A DNA stretch of 64,000 bases from JAWXCF01 sp034440515 (GCA_034440515.1 JAWXCF010000099.1:1-64000); one strand, 5' to 3'; shown: positions 26,443 to 36,291, counted from the first letter of the stretch. Numbers and translations are program-made. Notes: a model not told the origin generated them from the letters alone.

Positions 26443-29400
26443 TTATTCTGAATCCTTTGCCTCAAATATGGTTGAGCCAACTTCGTTGAGGATTTTCCAA
26501 GTTCCGTCTGGCTCTTGCCTTTCTATGATGTATTTATCTACACCAGACTTCCATTGGGTATATGCTGACCATTTTAGCCTTACAATGTCACGGGAGTTTA
26601 CTCCAGACAGTATAATGTTATTACCATAGCCTCCTATTGCAGACTCTGTATGGCAAACATTTTCTATAAGCACTCTATATAGGTATTTAGTTTTATTTGC
26701 ATCCGTTACTCTGTCTATATACATTGTACTGCTTCTATTTGCAGTTCCTACAAAGTTCCAATGAGAACCAGAGTCTTCGCTACGTTCAATAATGTACATA
26801 TTTACCTGATTAGCTAATGTATCTGGGAATTTCCATTCCGTCATTATTTCATAGTCTGATATAGTAGAGCTACGTACAACGTTTACATTTTGCTTAGCAA
26901 ATGCATTGCCTGTAGTTGATACAGTAGTATCGCTAAATGCAAAAATTGAATCTCTTTGCAGTTCTGCTACTACTCTGTACTGCAATTTATCAGGGCAATA
27001 GTTACTATAATCTATATATGTTGTGATGCCACCTTTAATTGAATCTACAAACACAGTTTTTGTATTTAATTCATCATATATATTGCCACTAAAGGTCTTA
27101 TATAGTAGATATTTTTTAGGCGTTGCTCCTTGATATGGAGACCAAGATACATTTACTACGTTGGTGCCAATTGTTTCAGACTTTATATTAATAGACGAAT
27201 GGTAGTTTAATTCAGCTAATGATAAACCTAAACCACACCTGTCAACTGTTTGTATAACTAAGTCGTAAATACGGTTTCTGGTATCTAATGAATCAAAAAT
27301 TAACTCAACTTGATTGATATTGCTAACAACAGACTTAAGTTTCCAATTTCTGTCAATATCGTTTCTCATATAGACATTATAAGATTTAAAGTAAATATTT
27401 GTAGAAGCTTTCCAACTTAATTTCAGGGTTTTGTCGTCCAATATTGACACAGACTTAATAGTTGATTTAATAAGTTCATTGCGCTCTAGCACCGTTATAG
27501 CGCTGTCTAAAGTGAATGAGTTGTAACAACCTGTTTTGTCCCAACTAATTAGGGTAACAGTATAAACACCAGCCTCAGTATATGAAAATACTGGGTTTTT
27601 TTCATTGGAGCTGTTACCATCGCCAAAGTTCCACTCCCAACGTATTGCATTAACACTGGAATCTAGGAAAGATACAGGTAAGCCTTGGCAAGTAACTATA
27701 TATGAAATTCCGAAATGTGTATTTGGACCTAAGATGGTAATAAAATCTTCTTTGATTAGTGTGTCAGAACAGCCTGATATGTTGTAGACAATAAGTTTGA
27801 CTGTGTATTTGCCTGCTTTATTATAAATGTGTGCTGGATTTTTTAAGTCTGAACTAACGTTATCGCCAAATTCCCATCTCCATCTATAAGCAGCTGTACT
27901 CGTATCAAAAAATTGAATCACAGCTGGGGCACAGTCAGAAACGTTATCTACATAAAATCCTATTTTAGGCTTTCCTATTTTTAAAGTATCAGATAGTGTA
28001 AATGTATCTATACAAGTTCCTGTTCCTTTTACCCTTAGCTTAACTATATATTTACCTGGGTTTACATATTGGTGCGCTGGTGTAGAATCTGTTGAGGTAG
28101 TTCCATCGCCAAAGTCCCATAAAAATTCTGTTGCGTGTTGGCTTTTATTGGCGAATTTCACTGGTTTTTGTCCGCAATTTCCATCATCATCCACTGCAAA
28201 TAGTGAGGTAACTATTTCATACCCTTTCTTTTTCACAGTAGTTACACAACCATTACTATCTTCTACTGTAATAGAAACGGGTTTAGTTGGTTTTTCTTTA
28301 AAAATGTGAACTGGGTTAGCTTCTGTAGAGGTAAATCCATCACCAAAGTCCCAAATTTGATAGACTGTCCCTTTAGAAGTATTGGTATAATTAACAGTAA
28401 TTGGGAAGCAATATTCACTTTGTTTATGTGTAAAGTCTACCCTCGGTTTCAATACTGTAACTGCATTAATACTAGTTATTACGCTGGTGCAGTTGCCGTA
28501 TTTTGCTTTTAAGGTTACATCGTATACACCTGGTTTGGTGTATATGTGCATAGGTACAGAATCATTGCTTAATGCTGTACTATCTCCAAAATTCCATTCG
28601 TAAGAATTAGCTCCGATTGATAAGTTTTTAAATATTGGTCTTACTGTGTCACATCCTATATGTTGCCCAAGTACTTGAAAATCTGCCTGTGGATCTTTAA
28701 CTACTACGCTATCTTTTGATACGTAAGTATATTTGTTACCACTTTTGTCATATAGATTTAAGCTAACCTGATAAGTACCTACTTGGGTATATATGTGCAT
28801 TGCGTGACTATCAAGCGAGGTATTCCCATCACCAAAATCCCAAACCCATTTATCTATATATGTGAATTTATGTGTTGTAAATATTGGCTTACCAACACAA
28901 GCCTGGCTGGCACCAAATGTAAACATATTAGTAGGGTAGCCAACCATTACTATTTGGCTGCTCTTATTACTACAGCCACCAAAGTCAGCTACGTTTTGTA
29001 CAATATTGAAATGATCGATACTGTCTAAACCTCTATGTAAGTAGGTATGACTAGGGTTTTGCTCGGTACTAATTCCATTGTCACCAAAGCTCCATAACCA
29101 ATCATTTCCTGATGATGAACTGTCCGTACAGATCACTTGAGTTTTATCTACACTGGTTAAAACGTGCAATTTAAACTTAGACTTAGGGTCAGTAACTGAT
29201 ACAATATTTTTGAAAACTTTGTCACCAGAACTAGTTGTCCTAGTTAATGTAACTGTATAATTACCGGGAGTATTATACAAGTGAACTGGGGTTCTAGTAT
29301 TACTTGTTTTACCATCACCAAATTGCCAAACCCAAGCAGTTGCAGTACTATCATAATCTCTAAATTGTACGAAAAATGGAGCGCAACCTTTATTACTACT

Positions 29401-31737
29401 CATATAAATAGAATCATAAGATATTGACTTGTTGGGTACTATTGGTGTTGGTGGTTTTGGTATAACAAATGGGCTAAGTCTGTAAACCACTGTACAAATA
29501 CCATTGCTAATGGTTAATCGTATTTTATAATTGGCAGAATCTATATATGTATGAGTCGGATTTTCGAGGTTTGACACTTGACTGTTATCGCCAAAATCCC
29601 AAGAATAAGTATTTGCACCTACAGCATTAGCCTTAAAGTTTAGTGTTGAAGGAAATTTATTTTGAGCAATTTTAGGCTCAGGATTAGCAAATAAAGTCGT
29701 AAAACTTATTGTTGCTGAATCAGAGTTTGTACAACCTTCTGGGGTCATAGTTGTTAAGTTTACCTTGTACTTACCACCAATTTTATAATTATGGCTTGGG
29801 TGCCTTTCTGTACTGCTGGTTCCGTCCCCAAAGTCCCAATACCAACTGGTAGCTCCCAATGTACTATCACTAAATTTTACCAGGTGCGGTGGACAATCAT
29901 CTTGTTTAAAAGAAAATTTGGTTTCTAAATCACGCACAATTACTGTTTGATAATTTGGAAATTCTAAGGGACATCCATTATAGTTTCTTACTTTTAGGGA
30001 AACCTTGTATGTTCCATTCTTAGTGTATTTGTGTTTTGGTGATTTCTCAACAGAAGTGTCACCATCACCAAAGTCCCATCTATAATACTTGTTACCACTA
30101 GCATCAGTAAATTGAGTAGAGTAAGGCAGGCAACCGTAAATAGGTGGTGGAGTTTGGTAATTAGGATTTACATTTTTTACGTCTATAATAGTATCATACC
30201 CTACGGCACTACTACACCCATTATTATTTATTACCCACAATTTTACTCGGAATTGACCTTCACTAGTGAAAATATGTGTGGGGCTTTTTAGCATTGATGT
30301 TTTTCCATCACCAAAATCCCATTTATAGCTGGTCATATTTTGGCTTTTATTCTCGAAGATGACCCTTAATGGCGGGCAGCCAATATATTTATCTGGCGAA
30401 TAATAGGCGATTGGTAATGAATCAACAAGTATGATACTGTCTTTTTTCACAAGGTCAAAACATCCACTAGTACCTGTTATGCTAAGTGTGACAGAATAAA
30501 TCCCAGACTTGGTATAGGTGTGATTCGGGTTTTTTAGTGATGATGTTTGACCATCTCCAAAATCCCAATTATAGGCAACAGCACCAGTACTTGCATCAGT
30601 AAAAGTGAGCGTGTAAGGTACACAACCCCTTCCCTGTCCAGTAAAAGCAGCTTGACTCGCACCTGCAACGTTTAAAAAAGATTTCTCTAAAAGATTGACT
30701 TGGCAGCCGCCTAATGTAACAAATTTTACACTAATACTATAGCTTCCAGATTTAGTGTAGGTATGTATTGGCTTTAATTCTTTTGAAGTCACTCCATCGC
30801 CAAAATCCCAAGTAATGTTTTTAACTGAATCTAAACCAAATACTGATAATATAACTGAACCATTATTACAAACTTTCTTATTTGAAGCTGTAATGGCATA
30901 CTTAGCACCGTCCCTAATTAAAATATAATCTTTTAGAGCAATACTGTCTGTACAACCATTAAAATTATAGGCTACAAGGCTCACTGTAAATATGCCAGTC
31001 TTGCCATATATATGTGTAGAAGATCTACCAAAAGAAGTTTTACCATCACCAAAATACCATTTCCACTTAATGTTGCCACTACCAGTTGCTGTCAATGTAA
31101 TACCCTTGTTACTATCACATAGATTAGTAACGTCAGCGCTAAAGTCCATATTTGGTTTTGCATAGACATAAATTAATGATTTCTTTTCGTTAGCTACTCT
31201 ACATCCAAAATTGTTCTCTCCAATTAACTTGACTGTATAGTATCCAGATTGAGTATAAGAATGTTGCGGATTTGCAATTTTTGAAATATTTCCATCACCA
31301 AAGTCCCAAACGTATTTATTGGCATTTGTAGATGTATTTGTAAAGCTAATGCTTGTACCTGGGCACATAGCCTTAATATTTGCATCAAAATTCACTTTTG
31401 GTTGAACTACTATATTTACTGCATTTTTCCAAGTAAATGTGTCGGTTATTCCTAATGAATTTTCAGCAATTAAGCTAATTGTATATTTACCCACATTAGT
31501 ATAGATGCTACTTGGATTGTTAAGCGTACTAGTTGTACCATTACCAAATGACCAGTAGAACTTGGTTGCTCCAGTAGATTTATTAATAAAGTAAACTTTT
31601 AGGGGTGAACACCCTAGGGTGTCGCTTAACTCAAATAAAGCCTTTGGGGTAGATTGAGCATAAGTCAGTTTCGATATGGATATTAGTAATAATACTAATA
31701 TACCCATACGAATAAGGATAATTGTGGTGCTTTTCAT
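26443..31737 (-). CDS. giant secreted PKD-repeat protein, C-terminus missing the sorting domain
   Basis: A 1764-residue protein with a signal peptide (MKSTTIILIRMGILVLLLIS, cleavage near TYAQ). It contains 17 PKD domains by my count of the WDFGDG-like signature (YVWDFGDGNIS, FLWDFGDGTTS, WRWEFGDNVSS and so on), one about every 80-85 residues, up to about residue 1420. Four Fn3-like units follow. The last, VRLKWSAYTQWKSGVDKYII, stops after only about 45 residues at EVGSTIFEAKDSE, so half of an Fn3 domain and any CHU_C or type A sorting domain are absent. Its two sister proteins in this window both continue into CHU_C after the equivalent unit. It is therefore probably truncated. Without a tail it would be exported to the periplasm but not sorted by T9SS, unless rescued in trans. 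Confidence 0.9.
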   Translation of the reverse strand: MKSTTIILIRMGILVLLLISISKLTYAQSTPKALFELSDTLGCSPLKVYFINKSTGATKFYWSFGNGTTSTLNNPSSIYTNVGKYTISLIAENSLGITDTFTWKNAVNIVVQPKVNFDANIKAMCPGTSISFTNTSTNANKYVWDFGDGNISKIANPQHSYTQSGYYTVKLIGENNFGCRVANEKKSLIYVYAKPNMDFSADVTNLCDSNKGITLTATGSGNIKWKWYFGDGKTSFGRSSTHIYGKTGIFTVSLVAYNFNGCTDSIALKDYILIRDGAKYAITASNKKVCNNGSVILSVFGLDSVKNITWDFGDGVTSKELKPIHTYTKSGSYSISVKFVTLGGCQVNLLEKSFLNVAGASQAAFTGQGRGCVPYTLTFTDASTGAVAYNWDFGDGQTSSLKNPNHTYTKSGIYSVTLSITGTSGCFDLVKKDSIILVDSLPIAYYSPDKYIGCPPLRVIFENKSQNMTSYKWDFGDGKTSMLKSPTHIFTSEGQFRVKLWVINNNGCSSAVGYDTIIDVKNVNPNYQTPPPIYGCLPYSTQFTDASGNKYYRWDFGDGDTSVEKSPKHKYTKNGTYKVSLKVRNYNGCPLEFPNYQTVIVRDLETKFSFKQDDCPPHLVKFSDSTLGATSWYWDFGDGTSSTERHPSHNYKIGGKYKVNLTTMTPEGCTNSDSATISFTTLFANPEPKIAQNKFPSTLNFKANAVGANTYSWDFGDNSQVSNLENPTHTYIDSANYKIRLTISNGICTVVYRLSPFVIPKPPTPIVPNKSISYDSIYMSSNKGCAPFFVQFRDYDSTATAWVWQFGDGKTSNTRTPVHLYNTPGNYTVTLTRTTSSGDKVFKNIVSVTDPKSKFKLHVLTSVDKTQVICTDSSSSGNDWLWSFGDNGISTEQNPSHTYLHRGLDSIDHFNIVQNVADFGGCSNKSSQIVMVGYPTNMFTFGASQACVGKPIFTTHKFTYIDKWVWDFGDGNTSLDSHAMHIYTQVGTYQVSLNLYDKSGNKYTYVSKDSVVVKDPQADFQVLGQHIGCDTVRPIFKNLSIGANSYEWNFGDSTALSNDSVPMHIYTKPGVYDVTLKAKYGNCTSVITSINAVTVLKPRVDFTHKQSEYCFPITVNYTNTSKGTVYQIWDFGDGFTSTEANPVHIFKEKPTKPVSITVEDSNGCVTTVKKKGYEIVTSLFAVDDDGNCGQKPVKFANKSQHATEFLWDFGDGTTSTDSTPAHQYVNPGKYIVKLRVKGTGTCIDTFTLSDTLKIGKPKIGFYVDNVSDCAPAVIQFFDTSTAAYRWRWEFGDNVSSDLKNPAHIYNKAGKYTVKLIVYNISGCSDTLIKEDFITILGPNTHFGISYIVTCQGLPVSFLDSSVNAIRWEWNFGDGNSSNEKNPVFSYTEAGVYTVTLISWDKTGCYNSFTLDSAITVLERNELIKSTIKSVSILDDKTLKLSWKASTNIYFKSYNVYMRNDIDRNWKLKSVVSNINQVELIFDSLDTRNRIYDLVIQTVDRCGLGLSLAELNYHSSINIKSETIGTNVVNVSWSPYQGATPKKYLLYKTFSGNIYDELNTKTVFVDSIKGGITTYIDYSNYCPDKLQYRVVAELQRDSIFAFSDTTVSTTGNAFAKQNVNVVRSSTISDYEIMTEWKFPDTLANQVNMYIIERSEDSGSHWNFVGTANRSSTMYIDRVTDANKTKYLYRVLIENVCHTESAIGGYGNNIILSGVNSRDIVRLKWSAYTQWKSGVDKYIIERQEPDGTWKILNEVGSTIFEAKDSE

Positions 31738-32159
31738 TGTTTTGGTTATTCAATACCAGCCATTCTACTTATTCTAAAGGACCAACAAATTAAGGAAAAG
31801 CGTAATGCTATTCTTAATAAGCGTTGTAGTTAGAATCGATTAAGTGACTGTATTACGTTACTGGATACAAAACTATTGCGATTATTTGGCTAGATTTTTC
31901 TAAACATCACTAGTTGGTTTCTTTTGTAAGGTTTTTGAGTCTTTGTTCAAATTGAGAATTATTAAACTAATAAGATTAGAACTAATGTGATGATGTATAA
32001 GTACTTAATATAATTCTTGTTAATATTTATTCCTTTTAGGGGTTGAAATGTGTATAATGATTTGGTAAAAAAATGAATATTTCCTCTTACTTATTTTGCT
32101 GATAGTGTAATAATTAGGATTTTTACCTAAATATTAGAAAAGTAAAAAAGCATAATTGT
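31738..32159. other. 422-bp intergenic region between divergent genes
   Basis: No open frame of note, no RNA gene and no clear hairpin with a T-run. It must hold promoters for the leftward PKD protein and the rightward helical protein. A minus-strand TAGTTTTG at 31868-31875 matches TAnnTTTG but lacks a spaced TTG, so I do not call it. Confidence 0.6.
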
Positions 32160-33611
32160 ATGGACAACCTAATAAAGACTATTAGAAAATTAAATGATGA
32201 AGACTACATTTCGTTAAGAAACGAAGTGTCAACCAATAAGCAGAGTAAGCCATTTCAAGTTTTGGAATTAGCAAGAAACCAAAATATGAATGACAACCAA
32301 ATTATGGAGTTACTTCAGGTTAATCCAAGTACCTACTATACCCTTAAGTCTAGGTTAAATAGCAAAGTGGCAACCATATTGAGTAAAAAAGTAGATAATC
32401 CTATTGGTGTCCTATTAGAAGAGGTAACTAGAGTACCTGCTACCATATACGGTGACAATAAGTCGATAGCCATACGTGCGCTAAAAGAATTAGAAAAACA
32501 GTTGATTGAGTATGATTTAAGTAACGAATTAATTACAGTCTATAAAGCTATAAGCAGACTAAAAATGTATAGTCCGGAATATGATCAATATAGCAAGTTG
32601 TATAATAAATATGTTGCATTCTCACTAGCTAGTAGTAAGGCAGAGTTTCTTTTTTACGATTTTTTAAAAACTGCAGGCGAATTTGGACTTTCTTCATCTG
32701 GAGAAGATTCTGAAAATATGCAGAACTTGCTGCGTGAAATGAGTAATATTTCTGAGCTATATGAATCGCACAGATTAAGTGTTTACTTTAATATATCTAG
32801 AATTTACTATTTGCTTTTGACATATAAGAGTATAGAGTCTCTGCAAAATAAAGAGATGGAAATAGACCAAACTTTGCAAGAAATAAAAGCAACATTTGAT
32901 AAATACGAGTTAGATACATTTTATAGCAATCTAAAATTTATAGTAGATTGCTTATATACAGAGTATTATATAAAAATAGGGAACTTGGTACGTGCTAAAT
33001 ACTATTATAATCCTGCAAACGCACAAATAGTAGATATTGCTAGCCAGCACATTCAGGCTTACCACGTTACACAGTTTCTAGATGCAAAAGTGAAAATGTA
33101 TATGGATACAGATGATTTAAATTATCTGACAGATAATCTTGTTGAGTTACAGTCAGTATATGAAGTAGACGCTGAGGAAATATTTCATTATGTAAATCTA
33201 CAGAAGTACTTGTCTATAGTTAAATTTTATGAGGGAGATTATAGTGCCTCTGCGCTAATTCTAAACAAGTTAAAAAATAAGATGAACCTAAAGTCATATA
33301 CTTATATAGATATGGACCTTAAAATGTTTCAAGCATTACAATATGCCATTCTTAACAACGGCGACCTATGCCTACAGATAACCAATAGCATCAGCAGAAA
33401 TGTAAGAGAAGATAAAGATAGCCACCTTCCTGTAAAATTTGCTATAAAAATGGTTAAAACAATATTGAAAGAGGGTATGGACAAAAGCAAACGAGTAAAT
33501 AAAGTAAAAGCATTGCTAAAAGAAGCGCAAACCTCAACTGCGAATGATGCTGGAATACTTACTTACATTAAACTTAACGACGAGGTATTATATAAAATGG
33601 GTAATAAATAA
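32160..33611 (+). CDS. helical protein of unknown function with possible N-terminal HTH
   Basis: A 483-residue soluble protein, no signal peptide. Residues 1-60 contain NMNDNQIMELLQVNPSTYYTLKSRL, which has the spacing of a helix-turn-helix (an Ile-x-x-Leu helix, a turn, then a Ser/Thr-Tyr-Tyr helix). The rest is almost entirely predicted helix with regular Leu/Tyr spacing (for example YFNISRIYYLLLTYKSIESL and VKFYEGDYSASALILNKLKN), resembling TPR-like solenoids. I do not recognise a named family. It lies 6 bases from the convergent end of the phosphorelay operon, so an association with that system is possible but rests only on position. Confidence 0.75.
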   Translation: MDNLIKTIRKLNDEDYISLRNEVSTNKQSKPFQVLELARNQNMNDNQIMELLQVNPSTYYTLKSRLNSKVATILSKKVDNPIGVLLEEVTRVPATIYGDNKSIAIRALKELEKQLIEYDLSNELITVYKAISRLKMYSPEYDQYSKLYNKYVAFSLASSKAEFLFYDFLKTAGEFGLSSSGEDSENMQNLLREMSNISELYESHRLSVYFNISRIYYLLLTYKSIESLQNKEMEIDQTLQEIKATFDKYELDTFYSNLKFIVDCLYTEYYIKIGNLVRAKYYYNPANAQIVDIASQHIQAYHVTQFLDAKVKMYMDTDDLNYLTDNLVELQSVYEVDAEEIFHYVNLQKYLSIVKFYEGDYSASALILNKLKNKMNLKSYTYIDMDLKMFQALQYAILNNGDLCLQITNSISRNVREDKDSHLPVKFAIKMVKTILKEGMDKSKRVNKVKALLKEAQTSTANDAGILTYIKLNDEVLYKMGNK

Positions 33612-33617
33612 GCACCC

Positions 33618-34043
33618 TTATATAACTATTGCATTCAAGTATTTCTCACTCAAAGGCTTATTTATATATCTAAACACATAAGGGTTTATACTAGCCCTAT
33701 TTATATCTGTCTCGCTTATTGAGCTTGAAAGTACTATTACCCTGCATTGAAGTGCCATATTAGGATATATTTTTACCAATTTATCATATTCTTCTAGGAA
33801 TTGAAAACCATTCATTACTGGCATATTCAAGTCTAAGAAAATAACTTCAGGTAAAACTTTGCTATTAATAAGTAAGTCTTCTAAGTATATTAATGCTGCT
33901 GGTGCATTGTTGTAAACAGAGACGGTTTTAGCAAAGTTGGTCGTAGTGACCATCCTTTCATTTATAAAGTTGTCTATTTGATCATCATCAATTAGTAATA
34001 CCTGATTGTATTTGTAATTATCCTCACTCTTATTTTTTGCCAT
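33618..34043 (-). CDS. single-domain response regulator (first of two paralogues)
   Basis: About 141 residues from ATG 34043; an in-frame ATG 5 codons upstream is also possible. It is one receiver domain with the acidic pocket in VLLIDDDQIDNF, phospho-acceptor Asp in IFLDLNMPVMNG, a Ser switch residue (VIVLSSSIS) and the conserved Lys in YINKPLSEK. No output domain follows. It resembles the next regulator upstream along its whole length (VLLIDDN/DxIDNFIN, FLD.MMPVM.GF.FLE.YDKL, KPL.E), so the pair arose by duplication. It is the last gene of the phosphorelay operon. Stand-alone REC proteins of this kind usually act as phosphate shuttles or bind a protein target. Confidence 0.92.
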   Translation of the reverse strand: MAKNKSEDNYKYNQVLLIDDDQIDNFINERMVTTTNFAKTVSVYNNAPAALIYLEDLLINSKVLPEVIFLDLNMPVMNGFQFLEEYDKLVKIYPNMALQCRVIVLSSSISETDINRASINPYVFRYINKPLSEKYLNAIVI

Positions 34044-34129
34044 AATTGTAATAATCAAATATAAATTGGTAAAGTACTAACTAATTATAGAAGTACAATA
34101 CATAGTGGCAAAAGTAATAATAGATACTA

Positions 34130-34525
34130 TTATTGTATAGCAATCAGTACAGGTTCTGTAAGTGGTTTATTTAAAAACTTATAAACATACTTACTGCTGT
34201 TTGCTCTATTTAAATCTTTAAAACTTTCTGTACTGCTTAGCATAATAATTCGTGTGTTAGATTTAATTTTATAGTCTAGCTTATCATAATTTTCCAAGAA
34301 CTCGAAACCATCCATTACGGGCATCATTATATCCAGAAAAATTAAGTCTGGTAGTTTTTCGTTTGTAATAAACTTTGAATTTAAATATTCAAGTGCATCA
34401 CTTCCTGATTTACATTCATCTATAGTTTTGGAAAACCCCGCCTTTTCAATTAGTTTTTTATTGATGAAATTGTCAATTTCATTATCATCTATTAACAGCA
34501 CGTTTTCAAATCTAAAGCTACTCAT
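34130..34525 (-). CDS. single-domain response regulator (second paralogue)
   Basis: 131 residues, one receiver domain: VLLIDDNEIDNFINKKL, phospho-acceptor Asp in IFLDIMMPVMDG, switch Ser/Thr in IIMLSSTES, and Lys in FLNKPLTEP. It ends right after the last helix, with no effector domain. It is a tandem paralogue of the downstream regulator, with 71 bases between the coding regions. It is preceded at 62 bases by the Hpt gene. With Hpt and the REC-AAA+ regulator it makes a multistep phosphorelay set in which a histidine kinase is the only missing piece. Confidence 0.92.
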   Translation of the reverse strand: MSSFRFENVLLIDDNEIDNFINKKLIEKAGFSKTIDECKSGSDALEYLNSKFITNEKLPDLIFLDIMMPVMDGFEFLENYDKLDYKIKSNTRIIMLSSTESFKDLNRANSSKYVYKFLNKPLTEPVLIAIQ

Positions 34526-34587
34526 TTTGTAAATGTAAATTTATTTATTGGGTAATGCAAATTGAGTTTACTATAAGCATATTAATA

Positions 34588-34947
34588 CTAATGTAGGTTT
34601 TCAATTACATTATGAATTTCTAACAATGTGTTTGAAATGACACCCCCTAAGTTATTAATAATGGTTTTTATTTCTGGATCACCAGCTTGATCTCTACCTA
34701 ATCTTTCTAATTTTTGCATCAGTTCAGTTGTTTCTGGCATACCTATGTATGCAAAATTTGGTTTTATTCTATGGGCTATTTCACTTATCCTTTTATAGTT
34801 GTTGTCCGTTAAATTTTCTTCTAACTCAGACATCGCTTCAGGTAACTGCGTTAAATACATTCGCAACATTTCTAAAACAAATTCTGTGCTATTACCCGAT
34901 AGTTCTTGTAGTAATGTTATATCAATGCCTTTAGATAAATGTGCCAC
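34588..34947 (-). CDS. histidine phosphotransfer (Hpt) protein
   Basis: 119 residues, all helical. The Hpt signature EIAHRIKPNFAYIGM (about residues 52-66) carries the phosphorylatable histidine and the following lysine, followed by ELMQKLERLGR on the next helix. Length and layout match stand-alone Hpt proteins such as YPD1 or HptB, which relay phosphate between receiver domains. It lies 42 bases downstream of the REC-AAA+ regulator and 62 upstream of a single receiver gene. Its donor kinase is not encoded in the window, so a hybrid kinase elsewhere probably feeds it. Confidence 0.88.
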   Translation of the reverse strand: MAHLSKGIDITLLQELSGNSTEFVLEMLRMYLTQLPEAMSELEENLTDNNYKRISEIAHRIKPNFAYIGMPETTELMQKLERLGRDQAGDPEIKTIINNLGGVISNTLLEIHNVIENLH

Positions 34948-34989
34948 CTATATTATATTTTTATGAAATAGATTCTACAAAAATATCAC

Positions 34990-36171
34990 TTAATGAATGA
35001 TTATATCATCATCTTGTATTTCTACTTCATCTGCAATAATTGTTGACCTCTCCACCACGTTTTTAAGTTCACGTACATTTCCAGGCCAGTTATGGGCCAA
35101 TAGTTTCTGTATAGCTGCATTGCTAATGCTATGGAATGCAATTACTTTATTGTCTAAATCAAATGATTTTAAGAAATGATTAGCCAATATTAAAACATCA
35201 TTACCCCTATCCCTTAGAGGTGGCAAGTGTATTAAAAACCCTTGTAATCTATAATATAAATCTTCTCTAAACTTACCTTCCTTCACCATTTTTAACAGAT
35301 CTTTATTGGTGGCTGCTATTACCCTTACGTTAAGTTTTATCTCCTTATTACTACCCACTCTGGTTATGGTCTTTTCTTGCAACACTCTAAGTAACTTAGT
35401 TTGTAAAAGTAGATCCATTTCACCAATCTCGTCTAAGAAAATGCTTCCGAAGTTTGCTTCTTCAAATTTGCCTATTCTGCGACTATCGGCACCTGTAAAT
35501 GCACCCTTCTCGTGTCCAAATAACTCACTTTCTATTAAATCGACTGGTATTGCAGCCATATTTACTGTCACATAGCTTTCTTTATATCTCCTTGAGTTTA
35601 CGTGAATTGACTTTGCCACTACTTCCTTACCAGTTCCGCTTTCTCCAGTTATCAAAACCATCATTTCGGTTTTTTCTACTTTCTGCAGTAGCCTTATCAC
35701 ACTTAATATACTGTTACTCTCACCCAACAAAGTTTGATACCGAACTCTGTTAATTATTTGACTTTTTAAATCTTCAAGTTCCTTTTTCTGTGTTACTATT
35801 TTAGTAAATTTCAGTATTGAGGCAAGCAAGTCTTGGGGAGCGGTAGTGTTTTTCACTATATAGTCTCTTGCCCCATTTCTGTAGCATTGTACCACCATAT
35901 TAATATCTTCTTGCCCGCTTAACATTATGCAAGGAATCTCATCATTAAACTCTAATGTTTTTTGCAACAGTTCTAGCCCGCTTAAGTCTGGCAGGTTGCA
36001 GTCAATGCTAACTATGTCTGGTGTACTATTTAAGGCAGATAGATAATCTATGCCAGTTTGAAATAGAGTTACATCATAATTGCCATTAGATTCTATATTT
36101 TTTTGCAATATTCTCCCATATATTAGGTCATCTTCAATTATGTATATACTTGTAATGTAGGCTTTTCCCAT
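34990..36171 (-). CDS. NtrC-type sigma-54 regulator lacking a DNA-binding domain
   Basis: About 393 residues from ATG 36171 (10 codons longer if ATG 36201 is used). A receiver domain (IYIIEDDLIYGRI ... VSIDCNLPDLSG with the phospho-Asp ... IVKNT) is followed by a sigma-54 AAA+ domain: Walker A ITGESGTGKEVVAK, the sigma-54 contact loop FGHEKGAFTGAD, Walker B GSIFLDEIGEMDL, and GNVRELKNVVER near the end. The protein stops at EIQDDDIIIH, just where a Fis-type helix-turn-helix would begin, so it has no DNA-binding domain and may activate sigma-54 RNA polymerase from solution. It is the first gene of the phosphorelay operon, ahead of Hpt and two receivers. Confidence 0.92.
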   Translation of the reverse strand: MGKAYITSIYIIEDDLIYGRILQKNIESNGNYDVTLFQTGIDYLSALNSTPDIVSIDCNLPDLSGLELLQKTLEFNDEIPCIMLSGQEDINMVVQCYRNGARDYIVKNTTAPQDLLASILKFTKIVTQKKELEDLKSQIINRVRYQTLLGESNSILSVIRLLQKVEKTEMMVLITGESGTGKEVVAKSIHVNSRRYKESYVTVNMAAIPVDLIESELFGHEKGAFTGADSRRIGKFEEANFGSIFLDEIGEMDLLLQTKLLRVLQEKTITRVGSNKEIKLNVRVIAATNKDLLKMVKEGKFREDLYYRLQGFLIHLPPLRDRGNDVLILANHFLKSFDLDNKVIAFHSISNAAIQKLLAHNWPGNVRELKNVVERSTIIADEVEIQDDDIIIH

Positions 36172-36291
36172 TAATATTTGTTGCTGTGCAATTATAGTCA
36201 AAAAAGCTCTACAAACACTTTATAAAATGATTGCAGAGCGGACACTTTAACTTTAAGTAAAATCAGTTTCTCTATTTGGTGTAAATTTTGT

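Noticed and set aside
26274..26480. Open frame of 68 codons overlapping the end of the PKD protein
   Set aside because: It starts inside the PKD gene in another frame, has biased Phe/Lys content from A/T runs, and shows no CHU_C or Fn3 similarity.
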